DNA from: M3007 sp046316495
GTDB lineage: Bacteria; Bacteroidota; Bacteroidia; Chitinophagales; Saprospiraceae
Assembly (NCBI GenBank): GCA_046316495.1
Contig: JBKDAM010000038.1
Location: forward strand, 1 to 64,000
DNA: 64,000 bases
Direction of reading: 5' to 3'
Position 1 is the first letter of the stretch; each line of letters begins with the position of its first letter. Positions 34,471-43,234 of the stretch are shown in pieces. The notes under the pieces were generated by a model, which searched no databases, was not told the origin of the DNA, and saw only the letters and a list, made by a program, of their open reading frames with translations. A program made the position numbers and the translations under genes.

Positions 34471-37400
34471 TTACTGCCGAACCCCTGGTCCAGCCGACAT
34501 GTACTGTCCAAACTGCTGCTCCAAGGCCTGAGCTAATGTCTCATCTTTCATCTGAGCAGCTGCTGCCATCAAGGCCTGAACCGTACTCAAGGCAAATTGC
34601 ATATCCTGACGATATGCCGATTGCATTCCCGGATCTTGCGACTGGTAATACTGCAACTGCTGATCCATCTGGTCTGCAATCTCTTTAATCTTTGCTGCGG
34701 CCTTCTCCTGCTGACCAGTCCGAGCATAGATGTCCGCGATGTAAGCGGAGAACTGATCATGAGCAAAATTCATCGTTGGAAATACCTCAAAGTACTTATC
34801 TGCCAATGCAATCGCTTTTTCCTGCTTGCCCTCCGCAACCAACTGTCTGCCAATCCGAATCATAGAGAGCTTCATCGTCTGCAAACTAGGCTGATAGGAA
34901 CGATCCACATGCAAGTGCTTCTTGTCAAAGTTCCCCCAAGCCCATTTGTTCATAATATTTTCAAATGCTTGGTCGGTATTAACTGTACCAGAACCAATAA
35001 TACCAAATTCCGGCTGCGAACGACCTTTAACAGGCACCAAACGAAGGGCCAGACCCTCCAGCTGAAGGTAATCCTGTAAACCCATCAAGCGATCTTCTCT
35101 ACAAGTGACTGCCCAGTAAATAGGGCGATCCCATATATTGGATGCGATAATATCTAAAATCGCTACCTGATCCTTAATCAAATAAGTAGTGCTCTCACCA
35201 AGATTCATATGAATCGTGTCAGCCACTTGCCGGAGCGAATCCGTTGGAGAAATCAACCCCTTTGAATAAATATCCTGTTTGTTGACAGGTATTGAAATCA
35301 AGCGCGTAGGCAAATAAGTGTCGAAATCACGACCACCGCCACCGGTAGGTAATTTGTGGTCTTCCGCCAAGAATTTAACCACATCCGCTATGTTCATTTC
35401 CACATCAGTACCTTTGTTGTAATAAGGGACTTGGACACGCTTGAATCCCCGTATCTTATCTGCGGGAATACTCATCTTAATCGCCTCCGACTCATTTACC
35501 TTGCGCCTTAGTTGATTGATATACCAATCAACCGCAATCAGCGATAGATTCACGACCCGCACATCACGACGAATACCCTCTACCTCTTGGCTATACCAAA
35601 GTGGATAGGTATCATTATCCCCGTAAGTAAATACAATAGCGTTGGGCTGACAACTCTCCAAGAAATTCTTCGCATAATCTCGGCTACCATAATGATCAGC
35701 GCGGCTGTGATCATCCCAATTTTCCGTTACCATCAAAAAGGGAGCGGAAAGAGAAAGAACAGTCGCAAGACCAGCGCCAACAGCATTGCTTTGACGTAAA
35801 TACTGCCCAATCAGCGTATACAGAAACGGGACGCTCATGCCTACCCAAATCGCATACGTAAAAAAGGATCCCACCAGTACATAATCGCGCTCACGCGGCT
35901 CATTTGGCGGCTGATTGGAATAAACGATAATGCCAATGCCGGTAATAATAAACAAAGCCAGTAAAGCAAAGAAATCCTTCGGCCGTGATTTATAGTGGAA
36001 AAACAAACCCATGATCCCAAGTAAAAAAGGAATCATGTAATATTTGTTATTCGCTTGATTTAGCTGCTTCTTGTACTCAGGAAAGGACTCCTGATTCCCT
36101 ATCCAAGCCTGGTCGATCGCATCAAATCCCGTTATCCAATGCCCACTGCTCGGATCCCAAGAATAATACCCCTGCTCTCCATTCTGACGACCTGAAAAAT
36201 TCCACATGAAATAGCGCCACCACATCCACTTAATCTGATACTTCCAGAAGAACTCTATGTTATCAGCAACCGTAATCTCCCCAGACTTTTTATCAATCCA
36301 ATCGCGATATAATCGAGGGCGCCCCTGACTATTATCACTCATCCGTGGAAACAATAACTTGCTATTAGAAGGATACACGTAATCTACTTTCTCATCCACA
36401 ATCGCATATTTATCCCCAACACGACCATAACGAGACTCCGCAGTCACATCTATAGGCTTGCCTTCAAAACTAGGCCCATAAAGCAATGGGCGTTCTCCAT
36501 ATTGCTCGCGATTTAAATACGGCAATAACCGCATTGGATCCGATGGATCATTCATATTGATTGGCGGATTAGCCGCAGCACGAATAATAACCGTACCGTA
36601 CGACAAATAAGCAATTACAACTAACCCAACCGCTACGATCAACCGCTGCAGTAAACCGTTCCCATGCTGACGTGCATACCTCAACCCATACCAAATAACA
36701 GCTCCAAAGATCAAAAAAACAGCAGTGATTCCAGAGTAAAACGGCAACCCAAAAGAGTTGACAAATAGCTTATCAAAGTAGGCCCAAAAACGAGGAATAC
36801 CCGCAATAATGAAATATTGAATACCAACAATAAACAAAACCCCAACAAATGCAGCCATCAAAGCACCCATTACACTTGGATTCTTCGCCTTCTTGAAATA
36901 ATAAAACAACGCTAATGCAGGGAAGGTCAGCAAACTTAATAAGTGTACCCCAATGGAAAGGGCAGCAGCGAACATCGCAAAAACCAACCAACGATCCGAA
37001 TCAGCCGTGTTGGGCAACTGATACCACTTCAAAGTGGCCCAAAGTGTCAAACAAGTGAAAAAAGTGGACAATGCATATACTTCACCTTCTACTGCTGAAA
37101 ACCAGATAGAAGAAGCAAATGCAGTGGTTAACCCAGCAACAATTCCGCCACCTAGTACCGCTATTCCCTGCCCAGCACTTAACTCTCCATCCCTGCCCAC
37201 CAACGCCATTTTGGCTAAAATAGTGGTGCTCCAACAGATAAATGTAGCAGCAAAAGCCGTACTCAACGCTGACAGAAGGTTAACACTGTAAGCAATTGTT
37301 TCCGGATTACTAGACACCATCGAACCAACCCATGCAAACAATCGCCCTACTAGCAAAAAAATGGGCGCTCCCGGCGGGTGAACCACCTGTAACTTGTATG

Positions 37401-37527
37401 CACCGGAGATAAATTCGCCGCAGTCCCACAAACTACCTGTAGGCTCAGCTGCTAGACCAAGTACAATGGCTGCAATCGCAAAAACCAACCACCCGGCCAA
37501 ATTGTTAAGCATTTTAAATGAAGTCAT
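34471..37527 (-). CDS. DUF2723 (protein O-mannosyltransferase-like) membrane protein
   Basis: The 1018-aa protein has a long N-terminal membrane domain (about 12 helices to residue ~600) beginning LAGWLVFAIAAIVLGLAAEPTGSLWDCGEFI, which has the acidic GEFI region seen in GT-C enzymes. Its large C-terminal soluble part ends with TPR-like helices (for example QEKAIALADKYFEVFPTMNFA). The DUF2723 family is common in Bacteroidetes. Relatives are thought to be GT-C type glycosyltransferases using lipid-linked sugars, acting at the periplasmic face, possibly in protein O-glycosylation. This activity is inferred. The gene stands alone on the minus strand between two terminator-bounded neighbours. Confidence 0.88.
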   Translation of the reverse strand: MTSFKMLNNLAGWLVFAIAAIVLGLAAEPTGSLWDCGEFISGAYKLQVVHPPGAPIFLLVGRLFAWVGSMVSSNPETIAYSVNLLSALSTAFAATFICWSTTILAKMALVGRDGELSAGQGIAVLGGGIVAGLTTAFASSIWFSAVEGEVYALSTFFTCLTLWATLKWYQLPNTADSDRWLVFAMFAAALSIGVHLLSLLTFPALALFYYFKKAKNPSVMGALMAAFVGVLFIVGIQYFIIAGIPRFWAYFDKLFVNSFGLPFYSGITAVFLIFGAVIWYGLRYARQHGNGLLQRLIVAVGLVVIAYLSYGTVIIRAAANPPINMNDPSDPMRLLPYLNREQYGERPLLYGPSFEGKPIDVTAESRYGRVGDKYAIVDEKVDYVYPSNSKLLFPRMSDNSQGRPRLYRDWIDKKSGEITVADNIEFFWKYQIKWMWWRYFMWNFSGRQNGEQGYYSWDPSSGHWITGFDAIDQAWIGNQESFPEYKKQLNQANNKYYMIPFLLGIMGLFFHYKSRPKDFFALLALFIITGIGIIVYSNQPPNEPRERDYVLVGSFFTYAIWVGMSVPFLYTLIGQYLRQSNAVGAGLATVLSLSAPFLMVTENWDDHSRADHYGSRDYAKNFLESCQPNAIVFTYGDNDTYPLWYSQEVEGIRRDVRVVNLSLIAVDWYINQLRRKVNESEAIKMSIPADKIRGFKRVQVPYYNKGTDVEMNIADVVKFLAEDHKLPTGGGGRDFDTYLPTRLISIPVNKQDIYSKGLISPTDSLRQVADTIHMNLGESTTYLIKDQVAILDIIASNIWDRPIYWAVTCREDRLMGLQDYLQLEGLALRLVPVKGRSQPEFGIIGSGTVNTDQAFENIMNKWAWGNFDKKHLHVDRSYQPSLQTMKLSMIRIGRQLVAEGKQEKAIALADKYFEVFPTMNFAHDQFSAYIADIYARTGQQEKAAAKIKEIADQMDQQLQYYQSQDPGMQSAYRQDMQFALSTVQALMAAAAQMKDETLAQALEQQFGQYMSAGPGVRQ

Positions 37528-37716
37528 ATTTCGTTAATACCTAAGTTGCTGAATATGATATGTTTACAATGAAAAACCAGCGTCAAACTGTACGACAGTC
37601 GACACTGGAATTAAAAGAAGGGCAAATCTAATGCATAGAGGGCAAAAAACCACTTATAAAAACAGAATAGTCGCCTCATCTGTCCATGCTACTGCCCAAC
37701 TATATTCCCCCTGCCG

Positions 37717-38523
37717 CTACACCGAAACATCAAATTCCCTCAATGCGTCATTCAAGGAAACCTTCTTGTCCGTACTTTCTTTGCGCTGGCCAATGATCAA
37801 TGCACAGGGTACTTGAAACTGCCCAGCGGGAAATTCCCGAACGTAACTTCCCGGGATAACCACCGAACGAGGCGGAACGTAGCCTCTGTACTCAATCGGA
37901 TCAGGCCCAGTAACATCAATAATATGGGTACTCTGTGTTAATACCACATTTGCACCTAATACTGCTTCTGTGCCTACCCGAACACCCTCCACAACAATAC
38001 AACGAGAACCGATAAAACAGTTATCTTCTATAATGGTCGGAGTAGCTTGTGGCGGTTCTAATACCCCTCCGATACCTACTCCTCCAGCAAGGTGAACATT
38101 TCTCCCAATCTGGGCACAAGACCCTACAGTTGCCCAGGTATCAACCATTGTACCACTACCTACCCAAGCACCGATATTGACATAAGAGGGCATTAATATT
38201 GCCCCCTTCTCGATAAAAGAGCCGTAGCGGGCCACCGCCTGCGGTACCACCCGAACGCCTTTTGCCTCAAACCCCTTTTTTAACGGAATTTTATCATAAA
38301 ACTCAAATGGACCAGCCTCAATTGTTTGCATCTCCTGAATGGGAAAGTACAAAATCACCGCTTTCTTTACCCACTCATGTGTAATCCACTGTCCCCCAGA
38401 AGGCTCTGCAACGCGCAACACGCCAGCATCCAACTGTTCTATCACCAATCTAATCGCTTTCTTTACTTCTTCCTGTTGTAAAAGGGAGCGATCCTCCCAT
38501 GCTTTTTCAATTATTTCTTTCAT
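37717..38523 (-). CDS. dapD: 2,3,4,5-tetrahydropyridine-2,6-dicarboxylate N-succinyltransferase
   Basis: The 268-aa enzyme transfers succinyl from succinyl-CoA in the succinylase branch of diaminopimelate/lysine synthesis. Its C-terminal half is a left-handed beta-helix of hexapeptide repeats (YVNIGAWVGSGTMVDTWATV, GRNVHLAGGVGIGGVL, VLGANVVLTQSTHI). The N-terminal domain carries FYDKIPLKK. Length is normal. It starts six bases after the kdsD stop, so it is probably cotranscribed; dapA for the same pathway is at 55703 in this window. Confidence 0.95.
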   Translation of the reverse strand: MKEIIEKAWEDRSLLQQEEVKKAIRLVIEQLDAGVLRVAEPSGGQWITHEWVKKAVILYFPIQEMQTIEAGPFEFYDKIPLKKGFEAKGVRVVPQAVARYGSFIEKGAILMPSYVNIGAWVGSGTMVDTWATVGSCAQIGRNVHLAGGVGIGGVLEPPQATPTIIEDNCFIGSRCIVVEGVRVGTEAVLGANVVLTQSTHIIDVTGPDPIEYRGYVPPRSVVIPGSYVREFPAGQFQVPCALIIGQRKESTDKKVSLNDALREFDVSV

Positions 38524-38529
38524 CGCTAA

Positions 38530-39513
38530 TTATATGAAACCCTCCCTAACGAGGTCGTGTAAATGTATCATTCCAAGGTATCTCCCCTCCTCATCCACTA
38601 CCAAAAGTTGTGTAATGGAATGCTTGCGCATCTCCTGAAGGGCATCGACCGCCATCGCCTCTGGTCGTATAAACCTGGGATTCGAAGTTTGTAAATCAAC
38701 GGCCCTAAGCAAATGCCACTCTGTTGGCTGCTTTCGCTCCAACATTCGGCGCAAATCCCCATCTGTAATAATTCCCGTTGGCCTACCCTCATCATCTACC
38801 ACAGCCGTTGCACCAAGTCGCTTGGACGACATCTCCAATAACACCATGGATAACCCCGCATCCCCCGACACAACTGCCTTCTCGTGAAGAAGATAAAGGT
38901 CCCTTACTCGTAAGTACAACTGCTTTCCTAACGCTCCACCAGGGTGGTAACGAGCGAAATCATCCGACGAAAATCCTCGCAATGCTATCAAAGAGGTGGC
39001 AAGTGCATCACCAAGGGCCATCTGAGAGGTAGTACTCGCTGTTGGCGCTAAGTTATTAGGATCTGCCTCCCGATCAATCGGCGTCCACAACAAATAATCG
39101 GCCTGCCGTGCTAAAAAAGACTGTTGCTGAGCTGTCATTGCGATTAACGGGTTCCCAAATCGCTTAACTAACGGGACCAAAACCTTTATCTCGGGTGTTT
39201 CACCACTCTTTGAAATGCACAATACCAAATCACTGGGTTGAATCATTCCAATATCCCCGTGAATCGCATCTGCCGCATGCAAAAACAAGGCAGGCTGCCC
39301 CGTTGAATTTAACGTAGCAACAATCTTTTGTGCCACCACCGCGCTCTTCCCTATTCCCGTTACCACTAACCTGCCCGCTCCCGCTGCAATCGCCTCCACA
39401 CAATCCACAAAGGCATCTGACTGCCCTATAGATCGCTCCAAGGCCTCCAGCGCAGCAGCCTCAATTCGCAGAGTACGCTGCGCATTCTCTCGTATTAATT
39501 GCTTAATTGACAT
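38530..39513 (-). CDS. kdsD: D-arabinose 5-phosphate isomerase (KpsF/GutQ type)
   Basis: The 327-aa protein has an N-terminal SIS sugar-isomerase domain (GRLVVTGIGKSAVVAQKIVATLNSTG, FLHAADAIHGDIGM, CISKSGETPEI) and two C-terminal CBS repeats (about 200-327, GIITDGDLRRML, YLGMIHLHDLV). It makes arabinose 5-phosphate, the precursor of Kdo in the LPS inner core. The gene is followed closely by dapD. Confidence 0.93.
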   Translation of the reverse strand: MSIKQLIRENAQRTLRIEAAALEALERSIGQSDAFVDCVEAIAAGAGRLVVTGIGKSAVVAQKIVATLNSTGQPALFLHAADAIHGDIGMIQPSDLVLCISKSGETPEIKVLVPLVKRFGNPLIAMTAQQQSFLARQADYLLWTPIDREADPNNLAPTASTTSQMALGDALATSLIALRGFSSDDFARYHPGGALGKQLYLRVRDLYLLHEKAVVSGDAGLSMVLLEMSSKRLGATAVVDDEGRPTGIITDGDLRRMLERKQPTEWHLLRAVDLQTSNPRFIRPEAMAVDALQEMRKHSITQLLVVDEEGRYLGMIHLHDLVREGFI

Positions 39514-39621
39514 TTTTTCATTAATTAGTCAGCCGCCATACCAAACAGGGAACATAATCTTATAAACACCTATCCTAGTACCTCCTCCATTACCCGGCTA
39601 GTTTAATACAGCACTCCTGAC

Positions 39622-41199
39622 TTATTCACTTGTGAACCGGAACTCTATCTTGGGGAAAGCCTCCTGAACAGTTTGCAAAACCCAAGCCGTTTCCGCAAGA
39701 AAAACCCAGTTTCCATCTTTGTCTTTAGCAATATCTCGCTTCCGGCGATCTAAAAACTCCTTCAAGTCAGCCGCAGTCTCAGCATGTACCCATGTTGCCT
39801 TGTACAAACTAACAGGCTCATATCGACATTTCGCACTGTACTCACTCTCCAAACGATGCTGAATAACCTCAAACTGAAGAGCACCAACCGTACCAATAAT
39901 TCTTCGGCCATCGCTCTGACGTGTAAACATCTGTGCTACCCCCTCATCCATCAACTGGTCCAAGCCTTTCGCAAATTGCTTTTGCTTAAGTGGATCCGCA
40001 TTCTCAACATACCGAAACTGCTCCGGACTAAAGGCAGGTAAGCCTTTAAAGTGCAATATCTCCCCTTCCGTCAAGCTGTCGCCAATCTTAAAATTGCCTG
40101 AATCGTACAACCCAATAACATCTCCTGGATACGCCTCCTCCAACAACGTCTTCCTAGATGCCATAAATGCAGTCGGATTCGGAAATTTCATATCACGGCC
40201 TAACCGAATGTGCCTGTAGTTCTTGTTGCGTTCAAATTTACCGGAACAAACACGAAGAAACGCAATGCGATCCCGATGCCGGGGATCCATATTCGCAAAT
40301 ATCTTGAAAATAAATCCCGAAAATTTTTCCTCCTTAGGATCTACAATCCGCTCCTCCGTTGGACGCGATAACGGTGGTGGAGCAATTTCCACAAAACAAT
40401 CTAACATTTCTTTTACCCCAAAATTGTTAACCGCTGACCCAAAAAAGACTGGGCATATATTTCCCTGTTCGTAATCTTCTTGCGTAAACGATGGATAAAC
40501 AGTCTCTACCATCTCAACCTCCGACCTTAATTCTTTAGCAGCAGTATCTCCAATATACCGCTCTAAATCAGGATCCGATAAATCTTCGAAAACAATCAAA
40601 TCACCCTCATTGTGCGTCCCATGAGGATTAAATAATATCAAAGATTTTTGATACAAGTCATATACTCCCTTAAAACGCTGACCCATTCCGATAGGCCACG
40701 ATAGTGGCTTTACCTTCACCTCTAACTTTTGCTCAATCTCATCCAATAAATCAAATGGATCCTTCCCCTCCCTGTCCATCTTGTTCACAAAAAAAATAAT
40801 CGGCGTATGACGCATCCGACACACCTTTGTTAACTTCTCCGTCTGCTTCTCAACCCCATTCGCAACATCCACTACCACAATCGCAGAATCCACAGCAGTT
40901 AACGTTCGGTACGTATCTTCAGCAAAATCCTCGTGACCCGGGGTATCCAAAATGTTGATCTGCAAATCCCTATACTCAAAACCCATTACAGACGTACTGA
41001 CCGAAATTCCGCGCTGCCGCTCAATTTCCATAAAGTCTGAAACTGTACCCTTCTTAATTTTATTACTTTTAACAGCGCCCGCCGTCTGTATAGCCCCTCC
41101 AAATAGGAGCAGCTTCTCCGTTAACGTAGTCTTTCCGGCATCCGGGTGCGCTATAACAGCAAATGTCTTCCGACGACTTATTTCCGATTGTAATGACAT
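39622..41199 (-). CDS. prfC: Peptide chain release factor 3
   Basis: The 525-aa GTPase has the G motifs AHPDAGKTTLTEKLL, DTPGHEDFAEDTYR and FFVNKMDREGKDP. RF3 recycles RF1/RF2 from the ribosome after termination. The N-terminal region RRKTFAVIAHPDAGKTT distinguishes it from EF-G, and its length matches RF3. It has its own promoter and is followed 108 bases later by kdsD. Confidence 0.95.
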   Translation of the reverse strand: MSLQSEISRRKTFAVIAHPDAGKTTLTEKLLLFGGAIQTAGAVKSNKIKKGTVSDFMEIERQRGISVSTSVMGFEYRDLQINILDTPGHEDFAEDTYRTLTAVDSAIVVVDVANGVEKQTEKLTKVCRMRHTPIIFFVNKMDREGKDPFDLLDEIEQKLEVKVKPLSWPIGMGQRFKGVYDLYQKSLILFNPHGTHNEGDLIVFEDLSDPDLERYIGDTAAKELRSEVEMVETVYPSFTQEDYEQGNICPVFFGSAVNNFGVKEMLDCFVEIAPPPLSRPTEERIVDPKEEKFSGFIFKIFANMDPRHRDRIAFLRVCSGKFERNKNYRHIRLGRDMKFPNPTAFMASRKTLLEEAYPGDVIGLYDSGNFKIGDSLTEGEILHFKGLPAFSPEQFRYVENADPLKQKQFAKGLDQLMDEGVAQMFTRQSDGRRIIGTVGALQFEVIQHRLESEYSAKCRYEPVSLYKATWVHAETAADLKEFLDRRKRDIAKDKDGNWVFLAETAWVLQTVQEAFPKIEFRFTSE

Positions 41200-41229
41200 A
41201 TTTTTATTTTCGCTCGCTCAAAACAAGCG

Positions 41230-41237
41230 CAAAGGTA
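41230..41237 (-). promoter_or_regulatory. -7 box of prfC
   Basis: On the minus strand TACCTTTG lies about 30 bases before the prfC start. A TTTG exists 13 bases further up, nearer than the usual spacing. Confidence 0.55.
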
Positions 41238-41430
41238 GTATTAATCTATTCAAAAGGTAGGACCGACCAACGGCTATTATCTTTATTATTTTGCCCTTTT
41301 ACCCGCCTTTATTACACGTTGGTCTATTTATAACTCAACTTTTATACTCAATTTTGGTTTTTTGCGTTTTAAATTATTATTAAATGAGCTGGCAATACCC
41401 AGACTAATTAACGTAAACTATTTCGGACTA

Positions 41431-43140
41431 ATGACTTTTAAGAGTAAAATGCTGACAGGGGCCATGTGCCTCGCCATCCTAAGCGCAAATGCGCAACAAA
41501 AAGCACCCGATAACTGGTTCACCTTGGACCCTGCAAAGGACAATGTACTTGGAACTAGTGCAGATGCAGCACAAGAAATGCTAAAAGCCAAAGGGAAAAA
41601 AGGCCAAACAGTAATCGTAGCCGTCCTGGACTCCGGCGTTGAAGCCGATCACGATGATTTGAAAGAGGTAATGTGGGTAAACCCCAATGAAATAGCTGGC
41701 AATGGTATCGATGATGATGGAAATGGTTATATCGACGACATCCACGGTTGGAATTTCATCGGTGGAAAAGACGGCAAAAACGTTGATATAGATTCCTACG
41801 AACTTACCCGCGAATACGTACGCCTGAAAAAGAGGTTCGCAGGCGCTGACCCAGCTAAACTTTACGGTGAAGCAAAAAAAGAGTACGCTTACTACCAAAA
41901 AGTAAAAGAAACGTTCGAAGAAAAACGGGGTGAGCTGGCCGCACAAAAAGAAAAAACAATGTCCCAATTCATAAAAATTGACGAGGCATTCACCACCGCA
42001 CAAAAGGCCCTAAATAAAAAAGAAATCCTGGAAGCTGACCTGGCAACCCTGATGGCCAGCGAAGATAAAGCTACCAAAGAAGCTGGCACCATGCTTGATG
42101 GCCTCTACAAAAAGGGATTGACACAAAAAGACTACCTCGACCAAAAAGACAAAACGTCCGCCTACTTCGATCAAGGCCTGAACTACGGCTATAACCCTGA
42201 CTTCGATCCTCGCTCCATCGTGGGAGATCGGTACGACGACTTGACAGATCGCTTCTACGGAAACAATGACGTGGAAGGTCCAGATGCAAGCCACGGAACG
42301 CACGTAGCTGGTATCATCGCAGCATCCAGAAATAATGGCCTGGGCGTTCGCGGCGTTGCAGAAAATGTCCGTATCATGAGTGTTCGCTGCGTCCCCGATG
42401 GCGACGAACGGGATAAGGATGTTGCCAATGCTATCCGCTATGCGGTAGATAATGGCGCCAGTATCATTAACATGTCCTTCGGAAAAGGCTACAGCCCTAA
42501 TAAAAAATACGTGGATGAGGCAGTAAAATACGCCGCAGAACACGATGTTCTTTTAGTGCACGCAGCCGGTAATGATGCCGAAAACAATGATACCGATCCC
42601 AACTTCCCAAATGATGGCTACCAAGACCCTATCAAAAAAGGACTTTTTGGCAAAGAAAAAACAGCACCCAACTGGCTAGAAATAGGCGCGCTCAACTGGC
42701 GCCCAGCCGAAAAGCGTCCTGCCTCTTTCTCTAACTATGGAAAGAAAAATGTTGACCTTTTCTCGCCTGGTGTAGCCATCTATTCCACTGTCCCTGATAA
42801 TGGATACGCCTCCTTCCAAGGAACCTCCATGGCCGCCCCTGCTGCAGCCGGCGTCGCAGCTATCCTCCGCTCTCACTACCCAGATCTCTCCGCTAAACAG
42901 GTGGCTGATATCCTCATCAAGTCCGTAGTAAAGCAAGACGGTGAAGTAAACAAACCAGGTAGCACCGAAAAAGTGAAATTCTCCGAACTCAGTGTAAGCG
43001 GTGGCGTAATCAGCGCCACAAACGCCGTAGCAATGGCCGAGAAAACAAAAGCTAAACGCAATAAAAAAGCAGTTTGGCAGGACGCCGGAATGGGTAAAAT
43101 GGCAAAAATTAAGGATGCCACAAAAAAGGATAAAGCATAA
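41431..43140 (+). CDS. S8 (subtilisin-like) serine protease with a long insertion
   Basis: The frame is open from 41362, but the ATG at 41431 (MTFKSKMLTGAMCLAILSANAQ) gives a proper signal peptide. The 569-aa protein has an intact catalytic triad: D67 in VAVLDSGVEADHDD, H288 in SHGTHVAGIIA and S466 in GTSMAAPAAAGVAA. Between D and H lie about 220 residues instead of the usual ~35. They include a charged, helical, coiled-coil-like section (KETFEEKRGELAAQKEK and following) flanked by Asp-rich loops (GIDDDGNGYIDD). The C-terminus is lysine-rich and lacks a type IX sorting domain, so it is probably periplasmic. It has its own terminator and is convergent with a vWA-type gene. Confidence 0.9.
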   Translation: MTFKSKMLTGAMCLAILSANAQQKAPDNWFTLDPAKDNVLGTSADAAQEMLKAKGKKGQTVIVAVLDSGVEADHDDLKEVMWVNPNEIAGNGIDDDGNGYIDDIHGWNFIGGKDGKNVDIDSYELTREYVRLKKRFAGADPAKLYGEAKKEYAYYQKVKETFEEKRGELAAQKEKTMSQFIKIDEAFTTAQKALNKKEILEADLATLMASEDKATKEAGTMLDGLYKKGLTQKDYLDQKDKTSAYFDQGLNYGYNPDFDPRSIVGDRYDDLTDRFYGNNDVEGPDASHGTHVAGIIAASRNNGLGVRGVAENVRIMSVRCVPDGDERDKDVANAIRYAVDNGASIINMSFGKGYSPNKKYVDEAVKYAAEHDVLLVHAAGNDAENNDTDPNFPNDGYQDPIKKGLFGKEKTAPNWLEIGALNWRPAEKRPASFSNYGKKNVDLFSPGVAIYSTVPDNGYASFQGTSMAAPAAAGVAAILRSHYPDLSAKQVADILIKSVVKQDGEVNKPGSTEKVKFSELSVSGGVISATNAVAMAEKTKAKRNKKAVWQDAGMGKMAKIKDATKKDKA

Positions 43141-43160
43141 GCTCAACAATTCCTAATTGA

Positions 43161-43206
43161 AAAAGCGGATAATACGGGGCCTATTCCTGTATTATCCGCT
43201 TTTTTA
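43161..43206. terminator. Terminator after the S8 protease gene
   Basis: AAAAGCGGATAATACGGG pairs with CCTGTATTATCCGCTTTT almost perfectly and is followed by Ts on the plus strand. It may also serve the convergent gene. Confidence 0.9.
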
Positions 43207-43234
43207 TTGCCTTTCCTCCATTTCAAACCCCTAA

